Assembly (NCBI RefSeq): GCF_003001695.1
Contig: NZ_PVYX01000001.1
Span: 1,178,001 to 1,242,000, forward strand
Source: Flagellimonas meridianipacifica
Lineage (GTDB): Bacteria > Bacteroidota > Bacteroidia > Flavobacteriales > Flavobacteriaceae
Reading direction: 5' to 3'
Length of the DNA stretch: 64,000 bases
A program made the translations under genes and the position numbers. The notes under the pieces were generated by a model. It saw only the letters and a list, made by a program, of their open reading frames with translations. It did not search any database and was not told the DNA's origin. The stretch's first letter is position 1; each line of letters starts with the position of its first letter. Shown here piece by piece: positions 18,317 through 26,893 of this stretch.

Positions 18317-19735
18317 TTAGCCTAAGCCCCATCCTTCTCTGTATTCTCTACTTACCCACTCGTTGGCCTTGTCATAATTGGTAATCTTCATGTTGGCACC
18401 ATCCCATTGAAGTTTTCGGCGGCCTGGATATACAAATCCTTTCCTGCCAGGTCGTATTTCCTCCATTACCTTATATTGATAGGCCTTTACTGCTAGGTTG
18501 CCCATAAGAACGGATTCGGTCAAAGGACCTGATTTGGAAAAATCTGATGAGGCCTTTGAATTACCCAAACAAGCATCTACCCAGTTTTTGATATGCCCAT
18601 TCATACCCTCCTCAATTCTTGGCAAAGTAGGTTGCGGTTCGTTAAAAATACCCATCAAACTGGAAGGTAGAAGCCTAGCATTACGCGAATAGGTATCACA
18701 AACTATGATCCCTTTGCTTCCATAGATTACAGAACCTCCCCCACGATCTCCAACTGTTTCACCATCCTTTAACTCATCAGGTAGATCGGGCATTATTCCG
18801 CCATCATACCAATTCAGAGCTATATTGCCATGTTCGACATGCTCAAATTTCAAATGGATTTTAGATGAAGGAGGACATGAGGCACTGTAATCAGCCTCAA
18901 CAAAATCGTCTACCCAAACAGTAGTGCAACTCGCCTCGGCTTCTTTTGGATAGCCCAAATCCAAAACAGAAAAAGGAGTTTCCATAATATGACATCCCAT
19001 ATCACCAAGAGCTCCTGTACCAAAATCCCACCAACCTCGCCATTTGAACGGTAAATAGGCCTCATTATAGGGTCGCATGGATGCTGGCCCCAACCAAAGA
19101 TCCCAATCCAGCCCTTTCGGAATTCGTTCTTTGGTGGTTGGCATAGGGACACCCTGAGGCCATACGGGCCTATTGGTCCAACAATCAACAGTATGAACTT
19201 TTCCGATGAGCCCAGCTTTCACCCATTCTTTGGCTTTTCTACTTCCTTCACTCGATGCACCTTGGTTCCCCATTTGCGTTACTATGCCATTTTCTGCAGC
19301 CACTTGGGTCATCAATCGTGCTTCACGTATGTTGTGTGTCAACGGTTTCTCCACGTAAGCATGTTTTTTGGCCCTCATGAACGGAAGTGAAATTACTGCG
19401 TGGGTATGGTCTGGAGTAGCGACCATAATTGCATCGATATCATCTAAATGCGAATCATATACTTTGCGAAAATCCTTAAATCGTTTTACATCTGGGAAAA
19501 GCTGATAGGTGCCTTTGGCCCTTCTGTCATCTACATCACATAATGCCACAAATTTCACTTTTTGGGTAGCGGCCAAACCTTCAATCACACCTCTACCACG
19601 ACCGCCTACTCCAAAGGCGGCTACGTATAGCGTATCGCTTGGAGCAACATGGTTTTTGCCCAATACAAAACTTGGAACAATAGTAAAAGCAGCAGAAGCT
19701 GCCGAAGCATTTTTAAGGAATTTGCGTCTTTGCAT
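18317..19735 (-). CDS. Tat-exported Gfo/Idh/MocA family oxidoreductase
   Basis: This 472-residue protein begins with a twin-arginine signal (MQRRKFLKNASAASAAFTI), so it is probably exported folded with its NAD(P). The Rossmann domain has VAAFGVGGRGRGVIEG, then DVDDRR, and the conserved EKPLTHNIREA block with the usual catalytic lysine. A C-terminal alpha/beta domain includes GALGDMGCHIMETPF, typical of the bacteroidotal secreted branch. The substrate is probably a sugar or sugar derivative, but none can be named. It is 13 kb from the glycoside locus at 34255-44024 and could serve it, or be independent. It is separated from the HD hydrolase gene by 119 bases. Confidence 0.88.
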   Translation of the reverse strand: MQRRKFLKNASAASAAFTIVPSFVLGKNHVAPSDTLYVAAFGVGGRGRGVIEGLAATQKVKFVALCDVDDRRAKGTYQLFPDVKRFKDFRKVYDSHLDDIDAIMVATPDHTHAVISLPFMRAKKHAYVEKPLTHNIREARLMTQVAAENGIVTQMGNQGASSEGSRKAKEWVKAGLIGKVHTVDCWTNRPVWPQGVPMPTTKERIPKGLDWDLWLGPASMRPYNEAYLPFKWRGWWDFGTGALGDMGCHIMETPFSVLDLGYPKEAEASCTTVWVDDFVEADYSASCPPSSKIHLKFEHVEHGNIALNWYDGGIMPDLPDELKDGETVGDRGGGSVIYGSKGIIVCDTYSRNARLLPSSLMGIFNEPQPTLPRIEEGMNGHIKNWVDACLGNSKASSDFSKSGPLTESVLMGNLAVKAYQYKVMEEIRPGRKGFVYPGRRKLQWDGANMKITNYDKANEWVSREYREGWGLG

Positions 19736-19854
19736 GGTATGGTTCTTTGGAGGAAATTAAGATACGAAAAAGAACCAAGTATACACTCCCCGTTCTTAGA
19801 ATCATTATGCTGGAAAAAAAACTATAAATTCTAAATGTTGATGAAGCAGAAGGC

Positions 19855-20505
19855 TTAGGGATTCCACTCTTTATAGAACCTGTCCAGAAAATCAAGCATA
19901 AATTGATGCCGTTCCTTGGCCATTTTCTTGCCCGTTTTGGTGTTCATTTTATCCTTGAGCAAAAGCAGCTTTTCATAAAAATGATTGATTGTGGGAGCGT
20001 TGGACTTTTTGTATTCCTCTTTGGTCATGTTCAGATTAGGGGAAATCTCAGGATTGTATAGTTCTCGTTTTTTGAATCCCCCATAATTGAAGGTCCTGGC
20101 AATGCCAATGGCGCCAATTGCATCCAATCTATCTGCATCTTGCACCACCTTGAATTCGTTGGATGAAAAAGAAGGGTTTCCATCCAAACTGTTTTTGTAT
20201 GACATGTATCGGATTATGTTGGAAACATGTTCTATGGTTTGCTCGTCTACATCTATGGACTTCAGAAATTTGGTGGCCATTTCAGGACCGATTTCTTCGT
20301 TGCCATCGTGAAATTTAGGGTCTGCGATATCGTGAAGCAGCGCAGCCAATTCTACAGTAAGAGAATCCACTTTCTCTTCCAAGGCAATTTTTTTTGCAGT
20401 TTTGAAAACGCGTTCTATGTGAAACCAATCATGTCCGCCTTCAGCTCCATTCAATGTTTCCTTAACGTATGAAATGGTCTTGTCTATGAACTGCTCTCGA
20501 TTCAT
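19855..20505 (-). CDS. HD domain phosphohydrolase (YedJ-like)
   Basis: The 216-residue cytosolic protein shows the HD metal-binding set: GGHDWFHIERV (His near residue 24), LAALLHDIADPKFHDGN (His-Asp pair), and the later VVQDADRLDAIGAIGIART aspartate. Length and motif order fit the YedJ-type HD hydrolases, thought to act on small phosphorylated metabolites; the substrate is not known. Its ATG shares one base with the stop codon of the upstream acyltransferase gene (TAATG), so the two are translationally coupled. This may be chance operon packing, as no lipid-linked HD role is obvious. Confidence 0.85.
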   Translation of the reverse strand: MNREQFIDKTISYVKETLNGAEGGHDWFHIERVFKTAKKIALEEKVDSLTVELAALLHDIADPKFHDGNEEIGPEMATKFLKSIDVDEQTIEHVSNIIRYMSYKNSLDGNPSFSSNEFKVVQDADRLDAIGAIGIARTFNYGGFKKRELYNPEISPNLNMTKEEYKKSNAPTINHFYEKLLLLKDKMNTKTGKKMAKERHQFMLDFLDRFYKEWNP

Positions 20506-21239
20506 TAAGGTTTGTTTATGCCCTTTTTAATTAGGGTTTCGGTTTCATTGATCAAGAACTCTGAATCATCATTGTTTTGAATAGGTTGATGCACTTCAAA
20601 TGTAAGATGGCTTCCCAAACCCATCGGAAACTTTCCATACCTTAAGAGCTTCCAAGAATTGTTTATACTTATTGGTACAATCCAAGCAGATGGAGCATTG
20701 GCCATTAGTACCTTAAGTCCAGTGGTATGGAATTTTTTGGGTGACCCATCTCGACTACGTGTACCCTCCGGAAAAATAACCGCGCTACGATGATGTTTTT
20801 CAATATATTTTCCCAATTTCTCAAGCTGTTCTACGGATTGCTTCGCGTCCTTCCTATTGATAAGTACGGAACCCCCATGTCTCAAATTGAAGGATACACT
20901 TGGAATCCCTTTTCCCAATTCAATCTTGCTCACAAATTTGGGATGATACTCTCGCATATGCCAAATTATAGGAGGAATATCATACATGCTCTGGTGATTG
21001 GAAACTATGATCAAGGGAACGTTTTTGGGGATGTCATATTGGTTCTTGAAGGTATATCGGGTGCCTAGGATGTTGGTACATCGCATAAGGAACCAATTCA
21101 GGATAGAAACACTTCGTTTGTGCATTTCATAACCAAATACTCTAAGACAAAACCACTGTATTGGATGAAAAACGACCAATGTAAGCCCGAAAAGAATAAA
21201 AAAGAAAACCGTCAGGGGATAAGAAAGTAGCTTTTTCAC
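20505..21239 (-). CDS. 1-acyl-sn-glycerol-3-phosphate acyltransferase (PlsC family)
   Basis: PlsC transfers an acyl chain to lysophosphatidic acid to make phosphatidic acid in phospholipid synthesis. The 244-residue protein has a hydrophobic N-terminal helix (about 6-28), the H-X4-D motif in SNHQSMYD (His82, Asp87), and the FPEGTRSRDG substrate-binding motif. The start is a GTG at 21239, 25 bases after the terminator of the bacilliredoxin gene. The HD hydrolase gene overlaps its stop by one base. Substrate preference (AGPAT or a lysophospholipid) cannot be read from the sequence. Confidence 0.88.
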   Translation of the reverse strand: MKKLLSYPLTVFFFILFGLTLVVFHPIQWFCLRVFGYEMHKRSVSILNWFLMRCTNILGTRYTFKNQYDIPKNVPLIIVSNHQSMYDIPPIIWHMREYHPKFVSKIELGKGIPSVSFNLRHGGSVLINRKDAKQSVEQLEKLGKYIEKHHRSAVIFPEGTRSRDGSPKKFHTTGLKVLMANAPSAWIVPISINNSWKLLRYGKFPMGLGSHLTFEVHQPIQNNDDSEFLINETETLIKKGINKP

Positions 21240-21263
21240 TTTTGGATTAGGTTAGGTGTAAAA

Positions 21264-21290
21264 ATAAAAAAACCACCCGTTGAGGTGGTT
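21264..21290 (-). terminator. Rho-independent terminator after the bacilliredoxin gene
   Basis: On the minus strand AACCACC (21290-21284) pairs with GGTGGTT (21277-21271) around a six-base loop, followed by a run of T residues. It ends the bacilliredoxin transcript before the PlsC gene. Confidence 0.75.
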
Positions 21291-21314
21291 CTTTCCATTG
21301 ATTTTTTAAACCAA

Positions 21315-21725
21315 CTAGCAGAATTCGTTATAAGCTTCCATCAAGTTGTCGGCAATCAGTTCTGCGGGTCTTCCCTCAATATGGTGTCTTTCAATCATGT
21401 GTACCAATTCACCATCCTTGAATAAGGCCATACTAGGTGAAGAGGGTGGAAAAGGAACCATAAGGTTTCTTGCCGTATCAACAGCTTCGGTATCAACACC
21501 AGCAAAAACAGTAACTAAATTGTCAGGTGTTTTTGAGTTCTGGAGGCTTAGTTTGGCACCAGGTCTTGCATTGGCCGCAGCGCAACCACAAACCGAATTT
21601 ACAACCACTAAAGTGGTACCTTCTTGCTTTAAAGCCTCTTCTACGGCCTCACTTGTATATAGTTCTTGGAACCCGGCGGTAGCTAAGTCCGCTCTCATTG
21701 GTTTTACTAATTCTTCGGGATACAT
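21315..21725 (-). CDS. bacilliredoxin (BrxA/BrxB family)
   Basis: Bacilliredoxins remove bacillithiol from S-bacillithiolated proteins. The ATG at 21725 gives the family's usual [14 protein letters not shown] start and 136 residues; the longer open frame adds 22 residues that do not belong. The active site is C-X-C ([15 protein letters not shown], Cys46 and Cys48), as in Firmicutes BrxA/BrxB. Other family blocks are [28 protein letters not shown] and RHHIEGR. This indicates that the organism makes bacillithiol or a similar thiol. The gene is monocistronic, with its own terminator at 21264-21290. Confidence 0.92.
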   Translation of the reverse strand: MYPEELVKPMRADLATAGFQELYTSEAVEEALKQEGTTLVVVNSVCGCAAANARPGAKLSLQNSKTPDNLVTVFAGVDTEAVDTARNLMVPFPPSSPSMALFKDGELVHMIERHHIEGRPAELIADNLMEAYNEFC

Positions 21726-21821
21726 AGTCTTATTTTTTATTCGAATTTCAAAGATAGGGGTTTTGTCGGTTTTTTTCACGGCCCTTAACATGGAGTAAAG
21801 AATTCTTACTGGTCAAAAAAC

Positions 21822-21829
21822 TATCTTTG
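21822..21829 (+). promoter_or_regulatory. -7 box (TATCTTTG) of the djlA-like gene
   Basis: TATCTTTG matches the TAnnTTTG consensus exactly and ends 18 bases before the ATG at 21848. The TTG at 21827, which would begin the longest form of the gene, lies inside this box, so the ATG is the better start. Confidence 0.5.
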
Positions 21830-21847
21830 CCCCTTACTCGGTTTGGA

Positions 21848-22588
21848 ATGATTAAATGGGTTGCAGCCTTTTTGGGATATTTTGTACTTCGGTTTCCGGG
21901 AGCTATTCTTGGCTTCTTGATTGGAAGTTTTTTAGACAATTTGAATGGAGGGGGGTCGCGTGATGCAAGAACCATTTTTAGGGAGTATACCCAACCCAAT
22001 GTCTCCCCGGCGGATTTTGAACTGAATCTGCTTTCGCTCTGCTCAATCATCATCAAGGCAGATGGACAGGTAAGCCAAAAGGAACTGGATTATGTACGTC
22101 AGTATTTTTTGAGTACTTATGGAAAGGAAAAGGCCAATGCTATTTTTAGAACATTCAATGAGGTCATTAAGAAGAGGGAGATTTCTGCACAGCGCATTTG
22201 TTCCTATCTAACTCAGCGAACCAGGTACGAGGTTCGTTTACAATTGCTCCACTTTCTTTTTGGGATTGCCCAAGCTGATGGTCAAATCAGCAAGGCAGAA
22301 GTAAACAAGTTAAGGGAAATAGCAGGTTATTTAAGGCTAGGAGCCCATGATTTTGAGAGTATCATGGCGATGTTCATAAAATCGGCTGACAACTCGTACA
22401 AGATTTTGGAAATCGATAAGAACGCTTCGGATGATGAAGTAAAAAAAGCCTATAGAAAGATGGCTAAAAAGTACCACCCCGATCGTGTGGTAACCGAAGA
22501 TGAAGCAATTAAAAGGGGAGCTGAAGAAAAATTTAAGGAAGTGCAAAAGGCCTACGAAACTATTCAAAGAGAAAGAGGGATTTCTTAA
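21848..22588 (+). CDS. DjlA-like co-chaperone (membrane anchor, TerB-like, J domain)
   Basis: The 246-residue protein has one N-terminal membrane helix ([20 protein letters not shown]), a TerB-like helical domain (about 55-170, with [19 protein letters not shown] and [14 protein letters not shown] repeats that coordinate metal in TerB), and a C-terminal J domain (about 183-246) with the essential HPD in KKYHPDRV. This order is that of DjlA, which recruits DnaK to the membrane. The ATG at 21848 was chosen because the TTG 21 bases upstream overlaps a perfect -7 promoter box. The HupE/UreJ-like gene follows after 58 bases. Confidence 0.87.
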   Translation: MIKWVAAFLGYFVLRFPGAILGFLIGSFLDNLNGGGSRDARTIFREYTQPNVSPADFELNLLSLCSIIIKADGQVSQKELDYVRQYFLSTYGKEKANAIFRTFNEVIKKREISAQRICSYLTQRTRYEVRLQLLHFLFGIAQADGQISKAEVNKLREIAGYLRLGAHDFESIMAMFIKSADNSYKILEIDKNASDDEVKKAYRKMAKKYHPDRVVTEDEAIKRGAEEKFKEVQKAYETIQRERGIS

Positions 22589-22646
22589 CTTAGGCAATTC
22601 TTGAGTTTTTAACTCTTGATATTTATTAACCCCCAATCTTTAAACT

Positions 22647-23231
22647 ATGCAGGAATTTTGGTTTTATGTCAACTTGGGCTTCAAGCATGTCCTTGATTTC
22701 GGAGCTTATGACCATATTTTATTCTTGGCCGCCTTGGCTACCCCATTTACTTTTAAGCATTGGAAGAGAGTCATAATTTTGGCTACGATTTTTACCATTG
22801 CACATTGTACTTCCTTGGCTCTTTCTGCTTTTGATGTCCTAACGGTTGATGTAGGACTAATCGAATTTCTAATTCCTGTTACCATCTTTCTCACCGCCCT
22901 TCTTAACCTGATTTATGTGAACAGGGATGCTGTGAATATTGGAATGTACCTACATAGTTTGGCCACGGCATTTTTTGGATTGATACATGGATTTGGTTTT
23001 TCCAATTACTTCAAACTTTTAATGGCCGAGGAAGAAGATAAGGTTACACCTCTTTTGGGTTTTGCTACGGGGATTGAATTTTCCCAAATTGCCATTATCT
23101 TGGTTGTTTTGGGTCTAGCATTCTTAATGCAAAGCATTTTCAAAGTGAAACGAAAGTATTTTATCACTTTTCTATCCGTTTTAATCATGGCTATTACAAT
23201 ACCTTTATTGATTGCAACGTTCCCCAAATAA
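22647..23231 (+). CDS. HupE/UreJ family membrane protein
   Basis: The 194-residue protein is almost all membrane helix (six to seven spans). It carries the conserved His residues of the HupE/UreJ_2 family: GFKHVLDFGAYDHILFL near the start, TIAHCTSLAL, and GLIHGFGFSNY. Family members are proposed nickel or cobalt permeases linked to urease or hydrogenase, but neither is in this window and the flavobacterial branch may carry another metal. The gene lies 58 bases after the DjlA-like gene. The next gene, dCMP deaminase, has its own promoter. Confidence 0.85.
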   Translation: MQEFWFYVNLGFKHVLDFGAYDHILFLAALATPFTFKHWKRVIILATIFTIAHCTSLALSAFDVLTVDVGLIEFLIPVTIFLTALLNLIYVNRDAVNIGMYLHSLATAFFGLIHGFGFSNYFKLLMAEEEDKVTPLLGFATGIEFSQIAIILVVLGLAFLMQSIFKVKRKYFITFLSVLIMAITIPLLIATFPK

Positions 23232-23258
23232 GGGATTGTTAAATTTCATCGAATAAGA

Positions 23259-23289
23259 TTGTAAGGGTCTTTCAAAGCAGGTATCTTTA
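23259..23289 (+). promoter_or_regulatory. promoter of the dCMP deaminase gene
   Basis: A TTG (23259-23261) lies 20 bases upstream of TATCTTTA (23282-23289), close to the Bacteroidota -33/-7 pair (TTTG and TAnnTTTG, one mismatch in the -7). The box ends 24 bases before the ATG at 23314. Confidence 0.45.
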
Positions 23290-23313
23290 AATCAATAGTA
23301 ACTTCTGGAATCT

Positions 23314-23751
23314 ATGAAGGAAAGCAAACAACTGAAGTACGATAAGGCATATCTGCGTATGGCCAAAGAATGGGGTAAGCTTTCCTATTGCAAAAGAAAA
23401 CAGGTCGGTGCTATTATAGTCAAAGACCGAATGATTATTTCGGACGGATATAATGGAACGCCTACGGGATTTGAAAACTTTTGTGAGGATGAAGAGGGGT
23501 ATACCAAGTGGTATGTTTTACATGCTGAGGCTAATGCTATTCTCAAAGTAGCGGCTTCAACCCAGTCTTGTGAAGGGGCCACTTTGTACATCACCCTTTC
23601 TCCATGTCGTGAATGCAGCAAGCTTATCCATCAGTCTGGCATAAAACGTGTAGTTTACAGTACGGCTTATAAGGATGATTCGGGATTGAGATTTTTGGAA
23701 CGAGCAGGAGTGGTTATTGAACATATACCACTTGTTGAAGAAATGGTTTAG
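23314..23751 (+). CDS. dCMP/cytidine deaminase family zinc enzyme
   Basis: The 145-residue enzyme has the zinc-binding HAE motif (LHAEANAI, His70 and Glu72) and PCRECSKL (Cys98, Cys101), plus the GYNGTPTGFENFCE segment typical of dCMP deaminases (ComEB-like). It deaminates dCMP to dUMP, feeding thymidylate synthesis; a general deoxycytidylate role is the best guess. It is followed after 23 bases by the S41 protease gene, so the two may share a transcript, a gene order I recognise from other flavobacteria. Confidence 0.9.
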   Translation: MKESKQLKYDKAYLRMAKEWGKLSYCKRKQVGAIIVKDRMIISDGYNGTPTGFENFCEDEEGYTKWYVLHAEANAILKVAASTQSCEGATLYITLSPCRECSKLIHQSGIKRVVYSTAYKDDSGLRFLERAGVVIEHIPLVEEMV

Positions 23752-23774
23752 GATCCACTAGAGTAAATTAGTTA

Positions 23775-25406
23775 ATGGAAAAAAAGTTCAACTATATATG
23801 GCCTACCTTACTTGCTTTGGCAGTGGCCATTGGTATTTTTATAGGAGGGAAACTTCACTTTGATGATACTCCGGAGAAACTCTTCTCCACCAATTCAAAA
23901 AAGGATAAGCTTAATCGGCTTATTGATTATATCGATTACGAATATGTTGACGAAATTGATACCGATAGCATAGTTGACGTAACAGTTAACAATATTCTTG
24001 GAAAACTGGATCCTCATTCGGTTTACATCCCTAGAAGTGAGATGCAGGAAGTATCTGAAAACATGAAGGGGGATTTTGTGGGTATTGGGATTAGCTTTTA
24101 CATGTATCGAGATACCATTACGGTAATACGAACAATAAAAAATGGCCCGAGCTATATCAGTGGTATAAAACCCGGAGATCGCATCCTAATGGCAAACAAT
24201 GATACTCTTTTTGGTAAGCGTATAGCCAACAATGAAATTGTTTCCAGGCTTAAGGGGAAGGCAGGCACCAAGGTTGATTTGAAAGTATATAGAAAATCTG
24301 AGGACAAGTTGATGGCCATGACGGTTACTCGTGACCGTGTGCCGATTAAAAGTGTAGAGTCCTATTACATGCTTACGCGAGATATGGGCTTTATCAAAAT
24401 CAATCGGTTTGCGGAATCTACATTTGATGAGTTCAAGGATGCCCTCAGAAAGTTGAAATTGCGAGGGGCGCAAAAATTGGTTCTGGACCTCAGGGATAAT
24501 CCGGGAGGATATTTGGGCATCGCAGAAAAACTAGCCGATGAATTTTTGGTGGATGATAAACTCATCCTGTTTACAAAAAACAAAAAAGGAAGAGTAAAGA
24601 AAGCATATGCCACCAAAAAAGGAGATTTTGAGGACAAGCCAGTTTACGTACTGATCAATGAACGTTCCGCATCAGCTAGCGAAATTATTGCTGGAGCACT
24701 TCAGGATAATGATGTGGGCACCATAGTTGGGAGACGCTCCTTTGGAAAAGGATTGGTGCAAAGGGAGATGGATTTGGGTGATGGGTCCGCTGTCCGTTTG
24801 ACCGTTTCCCGCTATTACACCCCGACAGGGCGCTCTATTCAAAAATCGTATAAGAACGGGAATAAGGATTATTACCAGAAGTTTATCGATAGGTACCGAA
24901 GCGGAGAACTTGTTTCTGTAGACAGCATCAAAGTGGCGGACTCACTAAAATTTAGAACCCCGAAGGGTAAAATTGTCTATGGCGGTGGGGGTATTATACC
25001 TGATGTATTTGTTCCTATTGGTAGTAATGAAGAAGAGGCGATTGAAAGCATGGACGATACCTACGAATTCTTTTCACGATTTGTGTTCGAGCATTTGGAA
25101 AAGGACAGAAAACAGTACGAAGGCTATACTAGGAACCAATTTTTGGACGACTTCCAAGTAGATGACATTCTATTTGATGAGTTCATTCAATTCGTGCTGA
25201 ATAGAAAAATCAAGTTGGATTTTTACGCACAGGAAGAAAAAATCAAAGATTATCTAAAGGCTAATATCGCCGAACAGATTTTTTCTCCCAATGTAGCTGC
25301 ACAAATAAAGGGAGAGCACGACCAAATGCTTCAAAAAGTTAAGGAATTGGATGCTGAATCTCTATACGACAAGAAGGAAATAGGTGCACTCGACCCAAAG
25401 AATTAG
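23775..25406 (+). CDS. S41 family C-terminal processing protease (CtpA-like)
   Basis: The 543-residue protease has an N-terminal membrane anchor or signal (about 8-25), a PDZ domain (about 100-185, FVGIGISFYMYRDT to RDRVP), and the S41 catalytic core. The Ser/Lys dyad is Ser300 in RSASASEIIAG and Lys325 in RRSFGKGLVQ, 25 residues apart as in E. coli Tsp. It cleaves C-terminal tails of periplasmic proteins. A charged helical C-terminal extension (about 440-543) follows. The stop codon overlaps the convergent 67-residue gene by four bases. Confidence 0.93.
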   Translation: MEKKFNYIWPTLLALAVAIGIFIGGKLHFDDTPEKLFSTNSKKDKLNRLIDYIDYEYVDEIDTDSIVDVTVNNILGKLDPHSVYIPRSEMQEVSENMKGDFVGIGISFYMYRDTITVIRTIKNGPSYISGIKPGDRILMANNDTLFGKRIANNEIVSRLKGKAGTKVDLKVYRKSEDKLMAMTVTRDRVPIKSVESYYMLTRDMGFIKINRFAESTFDEFKDALRKLKLRGAQKLVLDLRDNPGGYLGIAEKLADEFLVDDKLILFTKNKKGRVKKAYATKKGDFEDKPVYVLINERSASASEIIAGALQDNDVGTIVGRRSFGKGLVQREMDLGDGSAVRLTVSRYYTPTGRSIQKSYKNGNKDYYQKFIDRYRSGELVSVDSIKVADSLKFRTPKGKIVYGGGGIIPDVFVPIGSNEEEAIESMDDTYEFFSRFVFEHLEKDRKQYEGYTRNQFLDDFQVDDILFDEFIQFVLNRKIKLDFYAQEEKIKDYLKANIAEQIFSPNVAAQIKGEHDQMLQKVKELDAESLYDKKEIGALDPKN

Positions 25407-25606
25407 TCTTCTTTGATTTTTTTGTCAATCTTCTTCGAGGTCATATATATCAACAATAATACAATGGCACACAATGGAGCCAGAACACCTATCAAGGCAA
25501 TGGTGCTTTCTCCTTGAAAAGGGTCTGAAAAATCCACTAGGGTAACATTATATGATATAAGGCCTACAGCCATTAGAATCAAGAAAACCGTCAGTACTTT
25601 ATTCAT
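25403..25606 (-). CDS. small two-helix membrane protein of unknown function
   Basis: A 67-residue protein with two strong membrane helices (MNKVLTVFLILMAVGLISYN, then TIALIGVLAPLCAIVLLLIY) joined by a short polar loop, and a lysine-rich tail (KKIDKKIKED). I do not recognise a family. It lies 14 bases downstream of the MarC gene on the same strand and its stop overlaps the convergent protease gene by four bases. Codon use resembles its neighbours, so it is probably a real short gene, perhaps cotranscribed with marC. Confidence 0.65.
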   Translation of the reverse strand: MNKVLTVFLILMAVGLISYNVTLVDFSDPFQGESTIALIGVLAPLCAIVLLLIYMTSKKIDKKIKED

Positions 25607-25620
25607 TTCGAATCTGGGTG

Positions 25621-26199
25621 TTATTGCGTCAATAAGAGGTTAATGTTCGTGGCAAAAAGCTTCACTGAAATCGCCAAAAGAATAACCCCGAAGACTTTTC
25701 TAATTATATTAAGTCCATTTTTTCCCAAAAGACGTTCAATCTTAGAACTAGACTTTAATACAATATATACAAAGATAATGTTTAGTATTATGGCCACTAC
25801 AATATTTTCCACGGCGTACTCAGCTCGCAAAGAGAGAATGGAAGTCATGGTTCCCGCGCCTGCAATAATTGGAAAGGCAATGGGCACTATGGAAGCACTT
25901 TCAGGTTCATCATCTCTATAGAGGGTAATTCCCAAAATCATTTCTATGGCCAAAAAGAAGATGACAAAAGCACCTGCCACGGCAAAAGAATTTACGTCGA
26001 TACCAATCAAGTTCAAGATGCTTTCCCCAACAAAAAGAAAGGCTACCATAATAAAAGCCGCCACAATGGATGCTTTTTCCGATTGAATATGCCCAACCTT
26101 TTTTCGTAGGGATATTATAATGGGGATACTTCCCAAAATATCGATCACAGCAAAAAGAACCATAGTTGCGGTAACAATCTGTTTTATGTCAAAATTCAT
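25621..26199 (-). CDS. MarC family integral membrane protein
   Basis: The ATG at 26199 begins MNFDIKQIVTATMVLFAVID, the usual MarC N-terminus; the longer frame from 26241 adds a polar extension. The 192-residue protein has six predicted spans with MarC hallmarks: DILGSIPIIISL in the first helices and AFPIIAGAGTMTSILSL in the middle. MarC is often called a multiple-antibiotic-resistance protein, but its transport function is not established. The small 67-residue gene follows in the same direction. Confidence 0.88.
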   Translation of the reverse strand: MNFDIKQIVTATMVLFAVIDILGSIPIIISLRKKVGHIQSEKASIVAAFIMVAFLFVGESILNLIGIDVNSFAVAGAFVIFFLAIEMILGITLYRDDEPESASIVPIAFPIIAGAGTMTSILSLRAEYAVENIVVAIILNIIFVYIVLKSSSKIERLLGKNGLNIIRKVFGVILLAISVKLFATNINLLLTQ

Positions 26200-26291
26200 G
26201 GTCGCAAAAATTAAGTCTGCAAATTTACGAGTAAAAAGCACTTTTAGATGCCATAAATAGGTGCAGAAAACTTCAATTTTCTAGTTTGGAT

Positions 26292-26299
26292 TATTTTTG
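26292..26299 (+). promoter_or_regulatory. -7 box (TATTTTTG) of the DUF3109 gene
   Basis: TATTTTTG matches TAnnTTTG and ends 21 bases before the ATG at 26321. No clear -33 box is seen. Confidence 0.4.
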
Positions 26300-26320
26300 A
26301 TAAAAAATTCGTGTTTTATC

Positions 26321-26893
26321 ATGTTCCAAATAGGCAATACCATAGTTTCTGAAGATATCATGGACAACGATTTTGTCTGCAATCTGAATGCTTGTAAAGG
26401 CGCTTGTTGCGTAGATGGTGAATATGGCGCGCCTTTGGAGGATGAGGAAACCAAGACTCTATCTGATATTTTTGAAAAGATCAAACCCTACTTAAGGCCA
26501 GAAGGAATTAAGGCAATAGAAGAACAAGGAACCTTTGTAAAAGGGGAAGACGGTGAATGGGAGACTCCATTGGTGGATAAAAGTGAATGTGCTTACGTGG
26601 TTTTTTCAGATACGGGTATTGCCAAGTGCGGTCTGGAAGAAGCTTACAATGCTGGGGTGACAGAATGGAAAAAGCCTATCTCCTGCCATTTGTACCCCAT
26701 TCGTACTCGTGAATACACAGAATTTACTGCTGTAAATTACCACAAATGGGAGATTTGCGACCCAGCTTGTAGCTTGGGTAAGGAATTGGAGGTTCCCATA
26801 TATAAATTTGTCAAAGAAGCGTTGGTCCGAAAGTTTGGTGAAGCATGGTATCAAGAACTGGAACTTGTGGCGGCGGAACGTGCTAAACTGTAG
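26321..26893 (+). CDS. DUF3109 family cysteine-cluster protein
   Basis: From the ATG at 26321 (family start MFQIGNTIVSEDI) the protein has 190 residues. It matches DUF3109, related to the YkgJ zinc/iron-chelating cysteine-cluster proteins: CNLNACKGACC near residues 20-30, then later single cysteines in KCGLEEA, PISCHLYPIR, WEICDPAC. These seven to eight cysteines could bind a metal cluster; the function is unknown. The last eleven bases overlap the end of the convergent TPR kinase gene. Confidence 0.88.
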   Translation: MFQIGNTIVSEDIMDNDFVCNLNACKGACCVDGEYGAPLEDEETKTLSDIFEKIKPYLRPEGIKAIEEQGTFVKGEDGEWETPLVDKSECAYVVFSDTGIAKCGLEEAYNAGVTEWKKPISCHLYPIRTREYTEFTAVNYHKWEICDPACSLGKELEVPIYKFVKEALVRKFGEAWYQELELVAAERAKL

